The notes: a model not told the origin generated them from the sequence alone. Positions 9,706 to 23,110 are shown, counted from the first letter of the stretch. The stretch: 64,000 nt of DNA from Echinarachnius parma (GCA_037951105.1 JBAMJV010008090.1:1-64000), one strand, 5' to 3'. Numbers and translations: made by a program.

Positions 9706-10219
9706 AGGTACATTTGAGTATTGGTCATTCCCGAAATGACCCTTGACACTAAATTGGTTGGTTTTAATTCTATTTGAAAGTTCATTGAATAAAACATGTA
9801 AGATGAGAATCATTCCCTTTAAAATGCTCTCATAGTTGTAAAATTTGATTTCAATATATTGTATTCATAAGTCTACCCCGGCCGGGGGACATTTTGACTT
9901 TTTATAATAAATACAAAAAATGTTTATAGACTACTTAGAAAAAAAAATCAAAATAGTTTTTTTAATAGTTTGATGATATATCTATTTAATCATTATTTTA
10001 ACAAAACATAAAATGCTCAATTTTGTATGAAAAATGGCAAAAACCAATGAGTTTTTAGAGAGTGCCATCTTGAGTTGTAACGGCTCTTTTTGAATGATAA
10101 CACGGTTTTTACTTAGTCGTTTGTAATTGTGTATTTCTTTCGAGCATGGTGGAGTAATAACTATAATAGTGCAGGTTATAGTTACTAAAATTAAGTTTAA
10201 CCACAACTCAACTATCCCT
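9706..10219. mobile_element. TTAA MITE family A, variant copy
   Basis: Flanked by TTAA (9702-9705 and 10220-10223). The right end reads CAACTCAACTATCCCT, as in other family members. The left third (GAGTATTGGTCATTCCCGAAA, CCCCGGCCGGGGG) is a variant shared with the 47431 copy. No ORF of note. Confidence 0.75.
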
Positions 10220-10476
10220 TTAATAGCAAATAGAAGCATGGAACAGGTTTTGCTTTTTTGAAATTTCCCTTCCGTTAAAGAAAAGTATTTACGATTGAAG
10301 GGTTCGGATTTTTTATTATCCATTGGAAAGTTATAACTGTGCACATAGTCATTGAAATGAGTTAGCGAATATCAATTTGCATGTTCGCACATTACTCGGC
10401 CAAAAAGCATCCATTTAACTTGATGTTGTTCTCACATTACTTAGTGGACGAATGAGATCACAATAATGCACATTAA

Positions 10477-11012
10477 AGGGGTAGTACAGTTTTGGTAAGG
10501 CTGAACTTAAGTAACCAAACCTGGACAGTAACATTATAAACTAATAGTTATAGCTCCACCATGCTCGAAAGGTATACAAAATTACAAACGACTAAGTAAA
10601 AAGCCCGTTATCATTCAAAAAAAGCCATTAAAACACAAGAGGGCGCTTTCTGAAATGGCATTGGTTTCAACCATTTTTCATACAAAATTATGCATGTGAT
10701 GTTTTATTGAAATAATGTTTAAATAGAGAGATCATCAACAGCTATTTAAACAACGCTTTTGAAAAATTTTGAATAAGTGCAAGCATTTTTTAATTTTTTT
10801 TTTTTTAAATCATCTAAATATTTGGGCCGCAAATAATTATAAGATCAGATATATTAATATGATTTCAGCCGTTTCCGGATCGATTTTGACCAAATAAAGT
10901 TTGTTCTGCCATTAAAATTGCATGTTCTCTCAAATTCGACACTCAGTTTTTCATTACCTCACAACAAAATTGTGATGTGCAGCGCCCTCTCTACCAAAAC
11001 TAAACTACCCCT
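10477..11012. mobile_element. TTAA MITE family A
   Basis: Ends AGGGGTAGTACAGTTTTGGTA and TACCAAAACTAAACTACCCCT, flanked by TTAA on both sides. Closely matches the copy at 29761, including the internal words AACTCCACCATGCTC and GTGATGTGCAGCGCCCTCTCT. A TTAA target is used by piggyBac-type transposases. Confidence 0.85.
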
Positions 11013-11016
11013 TTAA

Positions 11017-11886
11017 CGTCCTTTTTTGCACATGTCAGCAACGTTACAAGGTCCCGTGTATAATTATAGTCATTCATGTACTGTCATTCATTCATGAAGG
11101 CTTTGAATAGGGAAGTTGTGATTATATGTGCACTTCAATGACCCTTATCTTTAGAGCCTGTTTTCTCCTTATTCGGTAAAACTAGACTTGTTCACTCTTC
11201 TACTTTTAATCGCTTTTTCGAATAGGTCATACTGGTCTAAGTTTGATGAGTTATATATCATATTAAAGCTTAGAGTCTACTCTTTCTGACGATGTACAAA
11301 CGTCTAAACTCAATCTGGTGAAGTTGTTGGGGGTTTGACGGTGGGCGGTCACATAATAAATTGCTACGGGAGGGAAAAATACTACGCGTACTAATTAATC
11401 AACAGGATCATTTCCAAAATACAACACAGTTTGTTTGATCAAAGTCATACGACTATTATGATATATATAAAGTCGTTTAAATAAACGTACATGACCATTG
11501 ACTTGAATTCATGATGTTACATATTTGTATAAATCACCAGTGTTCACCACATTCGTGAAAATGTATCAACGTGTTTTTCTTATTGATTCGGATAGTCTCT
11601 CTAGCATGTCTAGTGAACGTTTAAACAAAACAAAATTGTATTTCATTATTTTAATCTCTATGTTGTCAACAGAGCGCCGTTCATAGTTAGTATTTGACAA
11701 ACCAGCCTATATTGCTGATTTGGTGTTCCTTCCATGAGTTTGGGAGATACATTTGTAATGTTCAAATTTAAAACTTAAGAACGGAGTCCTAAGTAATAGT
11801 TGCTACTACGTTTCTCCACCATTCAAACGAACTGGTTGAATGTTAATTATTCTATTATTAAATGCATTTAAACTTCAGTGTTTGGT
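11017..11886. other. No feature seen
   Basis: AT-rich intergenic DNA without recognised genes or repeats. Confidence 0.4.
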
Positions 11887-12056
11887 CTGGGCCCTGTTGC
11901 AGAAAGAGATACAATCGATTGTAAGTTACAATTAATTGTAAGTCAGATCATGTGTTCTGAATGCGCAAATCTGATTGGTTGAAACGCGCAAATGTTCTGA
12001 CTTACAATCAATTGTAACTTACAATCGATTGTATTTCTTTCTGCGACGGGGCCCAG
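11887..12056. mobile_element. Palindromic MITE family B, copy 1
   Basis: The ends CTGGGCCCTGTTGCAGAAAG and TTTCTGCGACGGGGCCCAG are inverted. The arms share ATACAATCGATTGTAAGTTAC. The unpaired centre holds GCGCAAATCTGATTGGTTGAAACGCGC. Other copies are at 30914 and 59134. Confidence 0.85.
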
Positions 12057-12128
12057 AACTGTACATTTCCTTAAAGAAACACTTTATAAAACCACTTAAT
12101 ACGAGAGTTGGCCCTCTCGTTAAACATG

Positions 12129-12528
12129 TTAAAGGGGAATTAACCCTTATCCTTTTGACTTACTGGATGTGATGAGAGCATAACTCTTGTCATTTCTAGT
12201 CACTTATTTCCTCATGAATATTCCCAGTTATGAAAGGAGGCGGCCATTTCTTCAACTTCTCGCGGTGAAATGACGTGTCAGGCGGAGAACACAATAGCGG
12301 GTTACGATAATGCTATTGTGTTCTCCGCCTGCCACGTCATTTCACCGCGAGTAGTTGAAGGAATGGCCGCCTCCTATGGGCATTGAAAGCAGACGACAGT
12401 GGTCCATAAAATATTGATTATTTTTGTAATCGGGAATATTCATGAGGAAATAAGTGACTAGCAATGATAGTAGTTATGCTCTCATCACATCCTGTAAGTC
12501 AAAATGATAAGGGTTAATTCCCCTTTAA
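12129..12528. mobile_element. TTAA fold-back MITE family C, copy 1
   Basis: Bounded by TTAA on both sides with inverted ends AGGGGAATTAACCCTTAT / ATAAGGGTTAATTCCCCT. The arms are inverted almost to the centre, where GGCGGAGAACACAATAGC pairs with GCTATTGTGTTCTCCGCC. A second copy is at 63516, and a relic surrounds 4870-5289. Confidence 0.85.
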
Positions 12529-12783
12529 GTAACTTCCAAGGATAAGCGATTGAACAACAGCTGCTTTGAATCGATCAACTATATTTATGTTGCGGGGATG
12601 CATAATAAGTATCATGTTTACGTCAATGTGACATTATTCCAGATACCGCTTTTCCCAGGTTGGCTGCTATAGACAGGTGACCATTTAAACAGGTTAGACT
12701 ATATAAAGAAGGTCTCGGATGCATCCTACAATAAAATTAATGGTCTCATTTAGGAGACGGGAAATGCCGCAGCCGACCTAGCA

Positions 12784-12895
12784 AATGGTCTATTGTGACC
12801 TGAATCACTGGCGTACTGGTGGGGGGGGGGGGGGGGGGGGCTTGGGGGCGCTTGCCCCCCCCCCCCCCCCAAAAAAAAAAAAAAAAAAAAAATCA
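12784..12895. repeat. G, C and A homopolymer cluster
   Basis: G runs, then C runs, then about 24 A, after GGCGTACTGG. It resembles the poly-G core of the CAGTGGCGTAG elements. The Gly/Pro/Lys ORF across it is an artefact of the homopolymers. Confidence 0.7.
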
Positions 12896-13039
12896 TGGCT
12901 TTTATCTAATTCGATAACAGTGATTGAGAGAAAAGAGTATTTCTTTAGACAAGACAACTCAGATTTTACTTCATGTCAAGTCAAATTTCCTTCCCAAGTA
13001 TGCACCAGATTGCATAATTTCAACTAAAACATTGCAAAA

Positions 13040-13515
13040 AGACCTCTACCGTGCACCCACCTTCCATCACACCCTCCGGCCGCCGTCTGGCAAAAGGGCG
13101 TATCTCGAGTGTCGCGCCGGGATCTCAACACCGAGAAAAATGCCTTTGAAGTTTGACATATTCAACCCTCTGTTGAAGCTTTGGACGTAAAACTTTTATT
13201 GCGGGGTTGATTCTAGTTGAAAGCCGACATATGAAATATTATTTTGAAATTTTAAAATTGATTCTGAACTTGATATTTCTTTGTCTAGGAACATTTTTAA
13301 AAAGATACGCCTTTCTGCCAAACAAATTTGAACAAATTCATAGTTGCTTTTGTACGGCAGAAGGGTCTTTAGATACGTGGAGATATCGCCCGGTATCGTC
13401 CTGCTATCGTCTGGCAGAAGGGCGTATCTTTAGATACGCCTCTGCCTTACAAATGTGACTACGAAATTGTCCACATTTGTTTGGCAGAAGGGCCTATCTA
13501 AAGATACGCCTTCCT
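13040..13515. repeat. Dispersed repeat with GGCGTATCT motifs
   Basis: The words CTGGCAAAAGGGCGTATCT, TTGGCAGAAGGGCCTATCT and AGATACGCC recur several times. The same vocabulary, inverted, is seen at 29300-29720 (TTTGCCAGACG, AGATACGCC). The class is unknown. Confidence 0.6.
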
Positions 13516-14040
13516 TTTGTACAATTTTATATGCCATTGAGATGATATTTTTTGGGAGCTGACTTGATGGATGTGACGTGTCTGACTAGACTACGGTTCG
13601 ATCCGGATATCCGGTGCGCGCGGCACCATCCAGTAATTAACGTACGCCATATGCATGCATAGGTCAAAATCGATGTTTACGCCCGGAAGTAGCTCTTGGG
13701 TCGGTGGTTGGTGCAAATCATTCTAAGGCATGACTGCATAAGTGATTTATTTGTTATATTTGTTTTATTTCATAGGAAATTTTGTTTTAACAGATGCCAA
13801 CGTTTTGTGCATAGGAATGGGAAGGAAAATTATTTTGGTTGTTAAATACACAATTATTACATTCAGGTGAAGTCCTGGCATTCTTCTAGTAGTAAGGTTT
13901 ATATATAAGTGGATGGAGGGGGGGGGGGGGGGGGGGGGTAGGAGTAGGGTCATTTTAAAATTGATGCATCACCCTGTTCCAGCCAACTCTTCATCAAGCA
14001 CAAACTTTATTTTACTCTCTTCCGTCCAAGAATTAATACA
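13516..14040. other. No gene seen
   Basis: Contains a G-run at 13918-13939 and the junction with the tandem duplication to the right. No coding sequence recognised. Confidence 0.4.
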
Positions 14041-15150
14041 ACTTATGAATAGAAAGCAATATTGAGCAACCCAGCTTGGTGTCATGGGTTCGGCTCCTCT
14101 CTTATGACTCTTCTTTTCTATTACCATAATACATGGTGAGTAATGATTCATTTAGTAAATGTATCAAGCAGAGTGTTCACTGAAGTCTGATATCCAACAA
14201 AAAAGTATATAGGAATCATGTGCGCATGCGCCGGAGACAAAAAGTTCGTAGGAAAACAAATTTCGCAATGCGGCAAGTGTCTCTTTCTACTTTCTATTCG
14301 AAAAATAATAAAAAATGAAATATCCTGTTTACGCTCTACAATGATAGTCACCAACCATGAGGAAAATAAATCAAGGTACGTATGGTTGTATAATACTTGT
14401 ATTTCCGTATGTGACCATTATTTCATTACGTACTTTGGATTCCAAATAGAAAGTTGAAAGAGCGATTTGTGGTATTTCCATTTCCTTCTTAAGTAGAAAA
14501 TATAATTATTTGTACACCTTGATTAACAAAATGAATCTACTAATTTATCAATTTCCTTATCTTGCAAACTCCGACTAGATTTGTTCAAAACATTTCCTGC
14601 TCGAATAGAAAGCAATATTGAGCAACCCAGCTTGGTATCATGGGTTCGACTCCTATCTTATGACTCTTCTTTTCTTTTACCATAAGACATGGTGAGTAGT
14701 GATTCATTTAGTAAATGTATCATGCAGAGTTTTCACTAAAGTCTGATATCCAACAACAAATATATAGGAATCATGTGCGCATGCGACGGAGACAAAAAGT
14801 TCGTAGGAAAACAAATTTCGCAATGCGGCAAGTCTCTCTTTCTACTTTCTATTCGAAATTTAAAAAACAAATGAAATATCCTGTTTACGCTCTACAATGA
14901 TATTCACCAACCATGAGGAAAATAAATCAAGGTACGTATGGTTGTATAATAATTGTATTTCAGTATGTGACCATTATTTCCATTACGTACTTTGGATTCC
15001 AAATAGAAAGTTGAAAGAGCGATTTGTGGTATTTCCAAGTAGAAAATATAATTATTGGTACACCTTGATTAACAAAGTTATGTTTTGAATCTGCTCATTT
15101 ATCAATTTCCTTATCTTGCAAACTCCGACTTGATCTGTTCACAACATTTC
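14041..15150 (+). repeat. Tandem duplication, unit about 552 bp
   Basis: The word GAAAGCAATATTGAGCAACC occurs at about 14053 and again at about 14607, and the following 500 bases match closely (AGTCTGATATCCAACAA, AATTTCGCAATGCGGCAAGT, CAAGGTACGTATGGTTGTAT). Short indels separate the copies. The small ORFs in both copies are not alike in frame length, so coding is unlikely. Confidence 0.8.
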
Positions 15151-16135
15151 CTGCTCGAATGGAATGCAATTACCATACTGCTGATAACCCGGACATAGGC
15201 GTATACCCTATGAATTTTTTTAAGGGGGGAGGGGGGTTAAACTCAGATCCGTTTCGAAGAGTGTGGAGGGGATGGTTGATCGCGGTTCAGTGCAGCGATT
15301 TAATGTTCAGGATTCCTTACAATGACATGTTGAATGAACCCACCCACGCACACACACACACCAATCCATCGTTTAATACCATTTTATACCATTTAGGGTA
15401 TTGGAGAGGATTTACACCCTTCCTCGGGAAGAAAAATTTTAAAATTGGGGAAGAAATGGAAAAAAGCTATATTCTGAAATAACACAAGATAGAATACGCA
15501 ATGGTGATGTCGGTCATGCGGTGCAATATGATTAGGGTCAAAGAGAGACCAAATTATTTCTAGCAATTTAGAACTGTCCAGATGTCTTTGTCATTTATAA
15601 TAGATAAAAGTCCATCTTTTCGAAAGCTTTATTTAGCAAACACATAATATAACTAACTGGACACCAAGAACGCAAACCAGACGAAGAGGCAGACAGAGTA
15701 GGCGTTAGATGGACGACATCAGAGAATTTGGGGGAGTTACATGGATGCGACCAGCACAATAACGAATAATAATAATAATAATAATATTGAATATTTATAT
15801 TGCGCAACATCCACCTAATAAAGTGCTCAAAGCGCATTGAAAAAGATAGTTTATCAGAATTAAACAAACAAGAATGAAGGGAAGAAAGAAGGTCTACTTA
15901 AATGCTGTTTGAAACAAATGATATAAGAAGACAATGCAATGGTGATGAAGAGGCCTTCCTTCTGTGCAGCAGTGGAGAGACATAGGCTAGATAGATAAAT
16001 TATTATAGATTTATCAATCATTGCAAGCGACTTGTTGGTTCAAAGACCTGAATGGGTTTGGTCAAATCCAAGGGCATTCACAGTCGGGTAAAAAATAACA
16101 TATTAATAGCTTATTTTAGTGGGCATGGTCCTGAA
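15151..16135. other. Intergenic, with an inverted LINE tail
   Basis: At 15765-15840, (AAT)n followed by TATATTGCGC and AAAGTGCTCAAAGCGC is the reverse of the TTAAAGCGCTTAGAG...GCGCTATATAA...(TTA)n tail of the LINE at 52233. Nothing else is recognised. Confidence 0.55.
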
Positions 16136-16405
16136 TGAGGGTACATGGGCCAGGTTCAAAAGGCCCAACGTTGGCCCGACGTTAACTTGCCAAAATGGGG
16201 CCAACGTTGGGGCAAGAATGACGTGGGCCCAACGTCATATCTCCGATATTGGCCTGAAATTGGTGTAAGGTCGGCTGTATGGTTGGCTCGATGTCAAATG
16301 TAGCCAACAAAAAGGTTGGGCTAACGTTGGCCCAGCGTCAAGAATGACGTGGGCCCAACGTTACTGCACACAATGGGCAAACGTTGGGCAAACGTAGCTT
16401 TGCTA
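16136..16405. repeat. AACGTTGGCCCAACGT-type repeat cluster
   Basis: Many overlapping copies of ACGTTGGCCC, CCCAACGTTGG and GGGCCCAACGTCA, all near-palindromic. The same vocabulary is repeated within about 260 bp. No coding. Confidence 0.7.
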
Positions 16406-17320
16406 TCTGGGTAGTGGGTACATGGTTAAAATAATTGTATAAAAATAAAATACACTGCATTAGTGTGGTGAGATTCTCTCAAGAGGCTCTCAAGCAAGCA
16501 AACACTAATCATCCATGATGAGGAAACATGGTCGCAATGTGATGTATTCTCCAATGGATACAGATGTATCGAGATACTGCCTTACGTTTACTCCCTAACT
16601 ATATACTCAATAACACTTCCCTATGATTTGTGGTAATTTTTACAGAAAATGTTAGACACATACATGAAAAATGTAGAATGTAAAATTACAGATTAATAGC
16701 ACCTTCGATGTACTAGCAGCCATCTTAATTGTTTTTATTTAGCTTTTTATCATTAATAACATTTACAACAATGGTTTGAATGAACTGCTTAACCCTCAAA
16801 ACGTAGGGAATTGACACATAATGTGAAACGGTACAATTTCACATTATGGATTTATAACACCTTCAACGTAATAGCAGCCACCTTGAACGCCATCTTAGAT
16901 TGGTTGTTGCTTTTGTCATAATTATGTCACACTTATATTCATTTATAAAGTTTCACGAAACATTTAAATCAACAGGTATGCATACATATTATAACTCCAG
17001 TGTGAATATCAAATGATTATATTATGGTATTATTTCTGTAAATGGTGGCCATTTTGGACACCATCTCGGATTTGTGTGACTTCTAATTACTGAATTGCGC
17101 TATCACTATTTTCAATGAACTGCTTGACCCTGAAAACTTGGGGGTAGACCATCGATAGTGTATATCGATGGGGTAGACACAAAAATTATAACCGGGATGT
17201 ACAATAACATATTTATGGCACTTTTAAGATAATGGTGGCCATTTTGGACGCCATTTTGAAAAGTAATCAACTTTCCGGAATAGTGATTATTTTCTGTACG
17301 TATACGTCTCTTGATGTAAA

Positions 17321-18263
17321 ATAGTATAGGTTTTCCCATCCATTTTCAAACAATCGTCATTCAATTTCAATAATTGTTAACTTCAATTTCGTCCGGAAAG
17401 TCAATCGCCGATCGTATGTAATGTTCGATTTCGTCATTCATCACACAAGTTCGTTCTTTCGCAACCAAGTTCGTCAATGACCCGGTCGTTTTAGTCAAAG
17501 CTCATTCAATTTCGTCCGATCACTCCTGCTGGTGTACAATGTGATGATCAATTTCGTCATTGGGCATTCAATTTCGTTATTTCCAATTCAAATTCGTCAA
17601 ACAATATTGAAAGCTGTATTTGATACTTTGTTTTATCATCTCTTCATTATTATCTTTTGCTTATTTGAACCCAGTTTCTATCTTTGTTTTGTGTCCCGGA
17701 AATTCATACAATTTTAGTCTATCGTCTATTGAACAATTTTTAAATTTTATATATCATTAATTTGATATTGTAATGTGTCTCCCAACACAGATCTATTGCA
17801 TGGATCAATCAATCAGACTTTTGGTCAATTATCGTTTTTTTAATTGCAATATCGAAATGAATTGTTTGTGATCAGTTTATCGTATTATAAACAATTATTG
17901 AAGTAATTGCTTTTGAAATTAATTGTATGAGCTTACATAGGAAAATACATATGAACCAGAGCAACCAGACTATACATGACGAATTTGAACGACTAAGTCT
18001 TGAAATCGGATGACCAATGACGAATTTGAACTTCACATTGTCATGATTGTGCGTCTTATAACCAGTCTGGACGAATTACATTGCAAAATGACGAATTAGA
18101 ATAAGCCAATTTTTAATTAGAATGACCACTGATCAATTAGAATGGTAAATGACTAAATAGAATGTAGCAATTGCAGTTTCCTAACTTCTCGGGACGAAAT
18201 TAAAGTAAGCATTGATTGAATTTGATTGATGATAGTTTGAAAATGGATGGGAAAACCTATACT
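17321..18263. mobile_element. MITE with subterminal TTCAATTTCGTC repeats
   Basis: The ends TAGTATAGGTTTTCCCATCC and GGATGGGAAAACCTATACTA are exact inverted repeats, and the match continues inward. The left 250 bp carries many copies of CAATTTCGTC and relatives, and the right 300 bp carries the complement (GACGAATTTGAAC, GACGAAATTAA). Dense subterminal repeats of this sort are usually transposase binding sites. There is no ORF, so it is non-autonomous. Confidence 0.8.
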
Positions 18264-18613
18264 ACTAAAAACCATAAATAATAACCTTAAACATACTTTG
18301 TATACATTTTGGAGGGGGAAAACCGTAAATTGCCCTGAAAATCAAAGATGGCCGCCATTTTGAACTTGATTCCATCATCAGATTCTTTGGAGCAACCACT
18401 TTTTAAAGATCTTATAACAAGACGATGCTTAGCTGAAAAAATTACGCTTTTATCCACTGTGTCACGATTTTCCCCCTATAAGGTAACCCAAGAAAGGGGT
18501 CTCGGCCCCGAGGAAACAACTTAACAAGTGGTCTCGGTCTCGGCCTCGAACATTTATGGCGACGGACATGCAGCCCCCCCCCCCCCTCCCCACCTCTGCT
18601 TACACGACTCTCA

Positions 18614-18750
<137 letters not shown>

Positions 18751-20102
18751 CGTATGTGGGGTGGGGCCGGGAATTGCAATATTTTAATGTTGAAATGAGT
18801 AAAGGCACTGCTACAGAGTTTAACTTTTCACTGTAAGTTACAGAAATATTTTGTTTAGACTTTTCTGTAAAGGCTGCCACTAATTTGCATATTTGTGAAT
18901 CTTGGGTGCCAATAAATAGATATTATAGGAAATGACATGAGTGTATTCCTTGACACATACAAGTGCACACAAAGGCATGTTTTGCTTTTGCGGTTATAGA
19001 GTAATTAAAGATTTTAAAGACACGTTTATATAGGTATAAGGTCAGACTAGTAGTGTCATTTCGCTGCCATTTTGTTCATGCAAATTCGATGATTACAAGT
19101 ATTCTTCAGTATAATTAATCCAAAGATTTAATAAGTATCATGATTTGATCAATCATTAGACTTCCAAAGTTAGGTTTTGATACTGTTTTTTAATTGATAG
19201 TTTATAGACCTTAATTACCAAAAGAAAACTCATTTTATACCATTTTCAGTAATGACGGCCACTAATTTGCATATTCATAAGTCATGCATGTCACTTAATT
19301 CATGAGAATAATTTTTTTGAAAAACATGGATATGCACATCGCAGTTGTTTATTTACTCGCCTATAGGCTAGTTGCCGAGTTATAATTAACAGGTTTTTTA
19401 TTAGCTCAAAATATGGTCGAAAAGGTGTCAATTTGCGGCCATTTTGAATATGCTGATTATATTTGTATATGTAATTCGAGTAATTAACAAGCCTGGTGAT
19501 TCAATGAAACGTTCTCATTCAATTATTTGACTCGTCGAAATGTTTAAGACACTGATTCGTTCGTGTTATAATCCAGTATTAAATTTAGCCCAACATAACG
19601 CGTTTTGTATGACTTTTCTGTTACGGCGGCCACTAATTCACATCTTCTTTTCCACTAAGTATATCAGAGTTATCTAATTAGTGTTCCTATTGATATAAAT
19701 CATTATTCTAGACATGTAATTTGCTAGTTCTGCTTGCCTGGTTGCAAAGTTATTAACTAAATATCTTATACAAGTTTTTAAAATGTGTAAATTTGGCGGC
19801 CATTGTATTTTTGCAAATTAGATGGTCAAAAATTCTTAATTTCGCTTGGGAACCGGGCTAATCAGATTCAGCACCCCAAAATTATGAGAAATAGCTTGGT
19901 TCCCAACTTTTACCCCCAAATGCTCCTAACATGCACATTTTCCAGAAATCCCACTGTGACCGCTATTAAAGTGAGGCCAAAATATAACCACAGACCGAAG
20001 GGAAAAAAAATAGTGCAATGAGTTATACGAACCAGTCAGTTTGAAGTGATGCAAATGAAAACAAGTATGGGCTGAGTGGACCATTTAGATGTGGGATAGA
20101 TT

Positions 20103-20270
20103 CAGTGGCGTAGCGACGAGGGGGGGGGGGACGTGCCCCCCCCCCCAATAATTTGGAAAAAAACAATAGAAAAAACAAAGAAATACATAAGTTGTGCCCC
20201 CCCCCCCCCAATAATGTTGCGTGCCCCCTCCCCCTCCCCAATCAGTCCGACCACGCTACGCCACTGTATA
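20103..20270. mobile_element. CAGTGGCGTAG-type MITE, short copy
   Basis: CAGTGGCGTAG at the left and CTACGCCACTG at the right, with G and C homopolymers inside. The flanks GATAGATT and TATAGATA agree at 6 of 8 positions, consistent with an old 8-bp hAT duplication. Confidence 0.75.
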
Positions 20271-20859
20271 GATATCATGCCTTCATGCTCTTTAGGAAAA
20301 GGAAGTTCAAATTGACAATTTCTAAAAATAGATTTTTGATGAAATCACACTTCACCACTATTGGATAACGAATACTTGTTTTTTCTCTGTTTTATCCTCT
20401 GTACACATGCAAATCACACCCAATTACATGCAAGTCAGTCACTGAGCACAACCCAGACAACCAAGAACTTTCAAGTCATATACAAAGAGGCTCTGGACAT
20501 CGTGATTTTAAAAATATATATATTTATTATTTATATAGATCATCCTTGTTACCGTAGCAACATCATTCGTACAGGATTTTGTATGATGAATAAGTGCATA
20601 GATTAACCGTGCGTAGAAGCATTTGAATTTCAAACCCTGTAAAAATGAAAATTCAGTCATGTATAAATGTACATGAAAGAATAACAACACAAATATGAAC
20701 GCAACCCACATTCCATTATCATGAAAAAAATAAAGGTTATTTGAATGCAAATAAAGGTATACAGATATTAAATATCTTTTTCAAACAAGAAAATTGACAT
20801 GAACATAGTAATTCTCAATCAGGCCGTTGTAGGACAAATACCTATACTCATGCAGCATT
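20271..20859. other. No feature seen
   Basis: AT-rich intergenic DNA. Confidence 0.4.
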
Positions 20860-21130
20860 GGTTTTAATTCCATTTGAAAGTTCATTAAATAAGATAATAT
20901 ATGTGAAATAAGAATCATTCAATTTCAAATGCTCTCATAGTTGTAAAATTTGATAAAGGGTGTCCTTTCTAATAAACAACGATACCAAGAAAAGTACTTT
21001 TGGACGTGTAGTTTTTGTTTTAGGGCGCTTTGAGTGAGACCATGTCAGGTTCCTATTTTTGTCAATCTTACCAAGTCAATGCTTGATGAATGAGAAGTCT
21101 TACTGCCTGTCATATTTTATGCCCATTTAG
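20860..21130. mobile_element. Chimeric relic of two MITE families
   Basis: 20860-20955 matches the inner left part of the 9706 element (TTTAATTCCATTTGAAAGTTC, AATGCTCTCATAGTTGTAAAA). From about 20960 it matches the 8538 element (CGATACCAA, GTGTAGTTTTTGTTTTAGG, CATGTCAGGTTC). Both are truncated. Confidence 0.65.
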
Positions 21131-21711
21131 ACAGTGGGCCCAAAGGTCAATATGTCTTCCAAAATTGATTTTCATAACCTATTAGGGAGGATGGGAACAG
21201 TGTTGCAAATGATGGCCAATATATTAGCTAAAAACATCATTTTTTTTTTTACAAGTGCAAATGTTGAGCATTTTGGAAAAACATGCATTTCCGTGAAGTG
21301 ATCATTTTCGCATATAACACATAATAATGCATTACATACATGTAAGTGTACATACACATAAACTTCAAACAAAATTAAACTTAAACCTCACTCAACTTAA
21401 AGGGTACAACCACCCAAAAATAATATTATTATTAAAGAAAGGTAACATCTTTAGTATTCCATTCCATCAACAAGTTCACAAAAATATGTTTCCAGAAAAA
21501 AAAAAAAAAATTGGAAACGCATCACCATTCTAAAGCATGCGTTCATGCGGTTTGAATTACGCAGACTGCTATGTGTGCGGTGAATTGCAACGTCTGCAGA
21601 GCTAACGAATCGCCCGGGCATCTATTGTTTACAAACGTGCGCGTGAATAGCATTGGCGCACTCGCAAATGGTTGGCCCGTATGGAACCAGGAAATAGCAA
21701 TATATTATCAT

Positions 21712-21790
21712 TGTAAAGCGCTTAGAGATGATTATCAATCATATTAGGCGCTATATAAATCGAAACATTATTATTATTATTATTATTATA
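21712..21790 (+). repeat. CR1/L2 LINE 3' tail fragment
   Basis: TGTAAAGCGCTTAGAGATGA, then GGCGCTATATAAAT, then (ATT)n. This is the same arrangement as the end of the LINE at 52233-56288. Only the tail remains. Confidence 0.7.
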
Positions 21791-22959
21791 GCAGTGGTTC
21801 CGTAAGTAGTGGAAATTAATTGCTTTGTTTATGAATTACACAACCCTTTGCAAAATGTTGGGTATCTATTTGATATCACAAAACGGTACCAAAACATATA
21901 ATAATGTGTTGTTCTTTGCCTGGTGGTCCCCTTTAAAACTAAAATTTACAGTTGTTATTTTAACCCATCAATAAGTAACAACATTTTAGTACATAAACAC
22001 TCAAATTGGCAACTCCAAATTGGCAACATCTTATTTTAACTTGCCATGTTTACATGTTAGCTCAATTGTTCCAAGTTTATCCAAACTAGTCTTCTTTTTT
22101 TTGCCTAGTTGCCAATTTGACTTTTATACAGTGAAAAAAAATAATAGTGTATTGCCAATTAGAAGATTTAAGTCTAAAAGTCACAATGAAAAAAAATAAT
22201 GAAAAACATAATACATAACAAATCATTTTTAAAAAGGTACAATAATAAATTAGAGCACAATTCTTGAAAATGTTACTTTATTCTATATTATGTACATGTA
22301 CGCTCTATGCGGATAAATTGAAAATTTAAGTCTAAGATTCAAATTTAAAATGAACAAATTGCTATATCAGTGTACATTTAAACAAAAAATAGTACAATAA
22401 TAGTTGAATGCATAAATCCGAGATCCTGTTATGACTTTTGAATTCTACCGATCCGAGAACGAAACAGGATTTTGTCTTTACCTAACAGCATAAGTTGAAG
22501 ATACGATCGTCCACCGTGATAATTTAATGTATGTCCTATCAGAAATTTCGTAATCAAGGTAATTTGAACAGCATGTTACGTTACCATAATTCTGTTTAAA
22601 TCATGTCAGAAATGCTAAAACTATAATTCATATACAAATTTGCTGTAATTTAGAAGATGATTTGTGACCTTACACCACAATAAGACCAATAAGTGGTCCT
22701 TCGTTGGCAATTTAGACATGGTTATAGGCCATCTACAAAGTATGTACGCACAAAAGGGGGGGGGGGAAGGGTTCGCACCGATGTGTATGGTATGCATACA
22801 GGGGGAGGGGGGTCTCATTGTTTGCGTACGCAAAAATCATACACAGTTTTTGTGTCAGTACTGTACCCACTAACCTCTACTAGTAGTGGTCAGTGACTAT
22901 ACCTGAGCTCGATGTTCCATAGCCTTTTAGCAAGGCTTCGTGTCTCAAGCAAGCAATGG
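21791..22959. other. No gene seen
   Basis: AT-rich DNA with a G-run at 22756-22767. No supported gene. Confidence 0.4.
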
Positions 22960-22966
22960 CTGCACT

Positions 22967-23110
22967 CAGGGATGCCAGTGACCTGCAGGTTGAGAGCCTG
23001 AAAATGGAGTCTTGATACTTTGTTTGTGTGCAAAACGGTACAAATAAGCCTGAATTTGTAGGAGCCCAGGGCCTGAAATTCAGGCTTTTGCCTGAAAACT
23101 GGCATCCCTG
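22967..23110. mobile_element. hAT-type MITE, 144 bp
   Basis: Inverted ends CAGGGATGCCAGT and ACTGGCATCCCTG, flanked by CTGCACT on both sides (22960-22966 and 23111-23117). An internal hairpin, CCTGAAATTCAGG, is present. Termini and a duplication of 7-8 bp are typical of hAT. Confidence 0.88.

Noticed and set aside
14053-14665. tRNA-like B-box words (GGTTCGGCTCC, GGTTCGACTCC)
   Set aside because: No A box or cloverleaf could be drawn around either; they are simply the two copies of the 552-bp tandem repeat.
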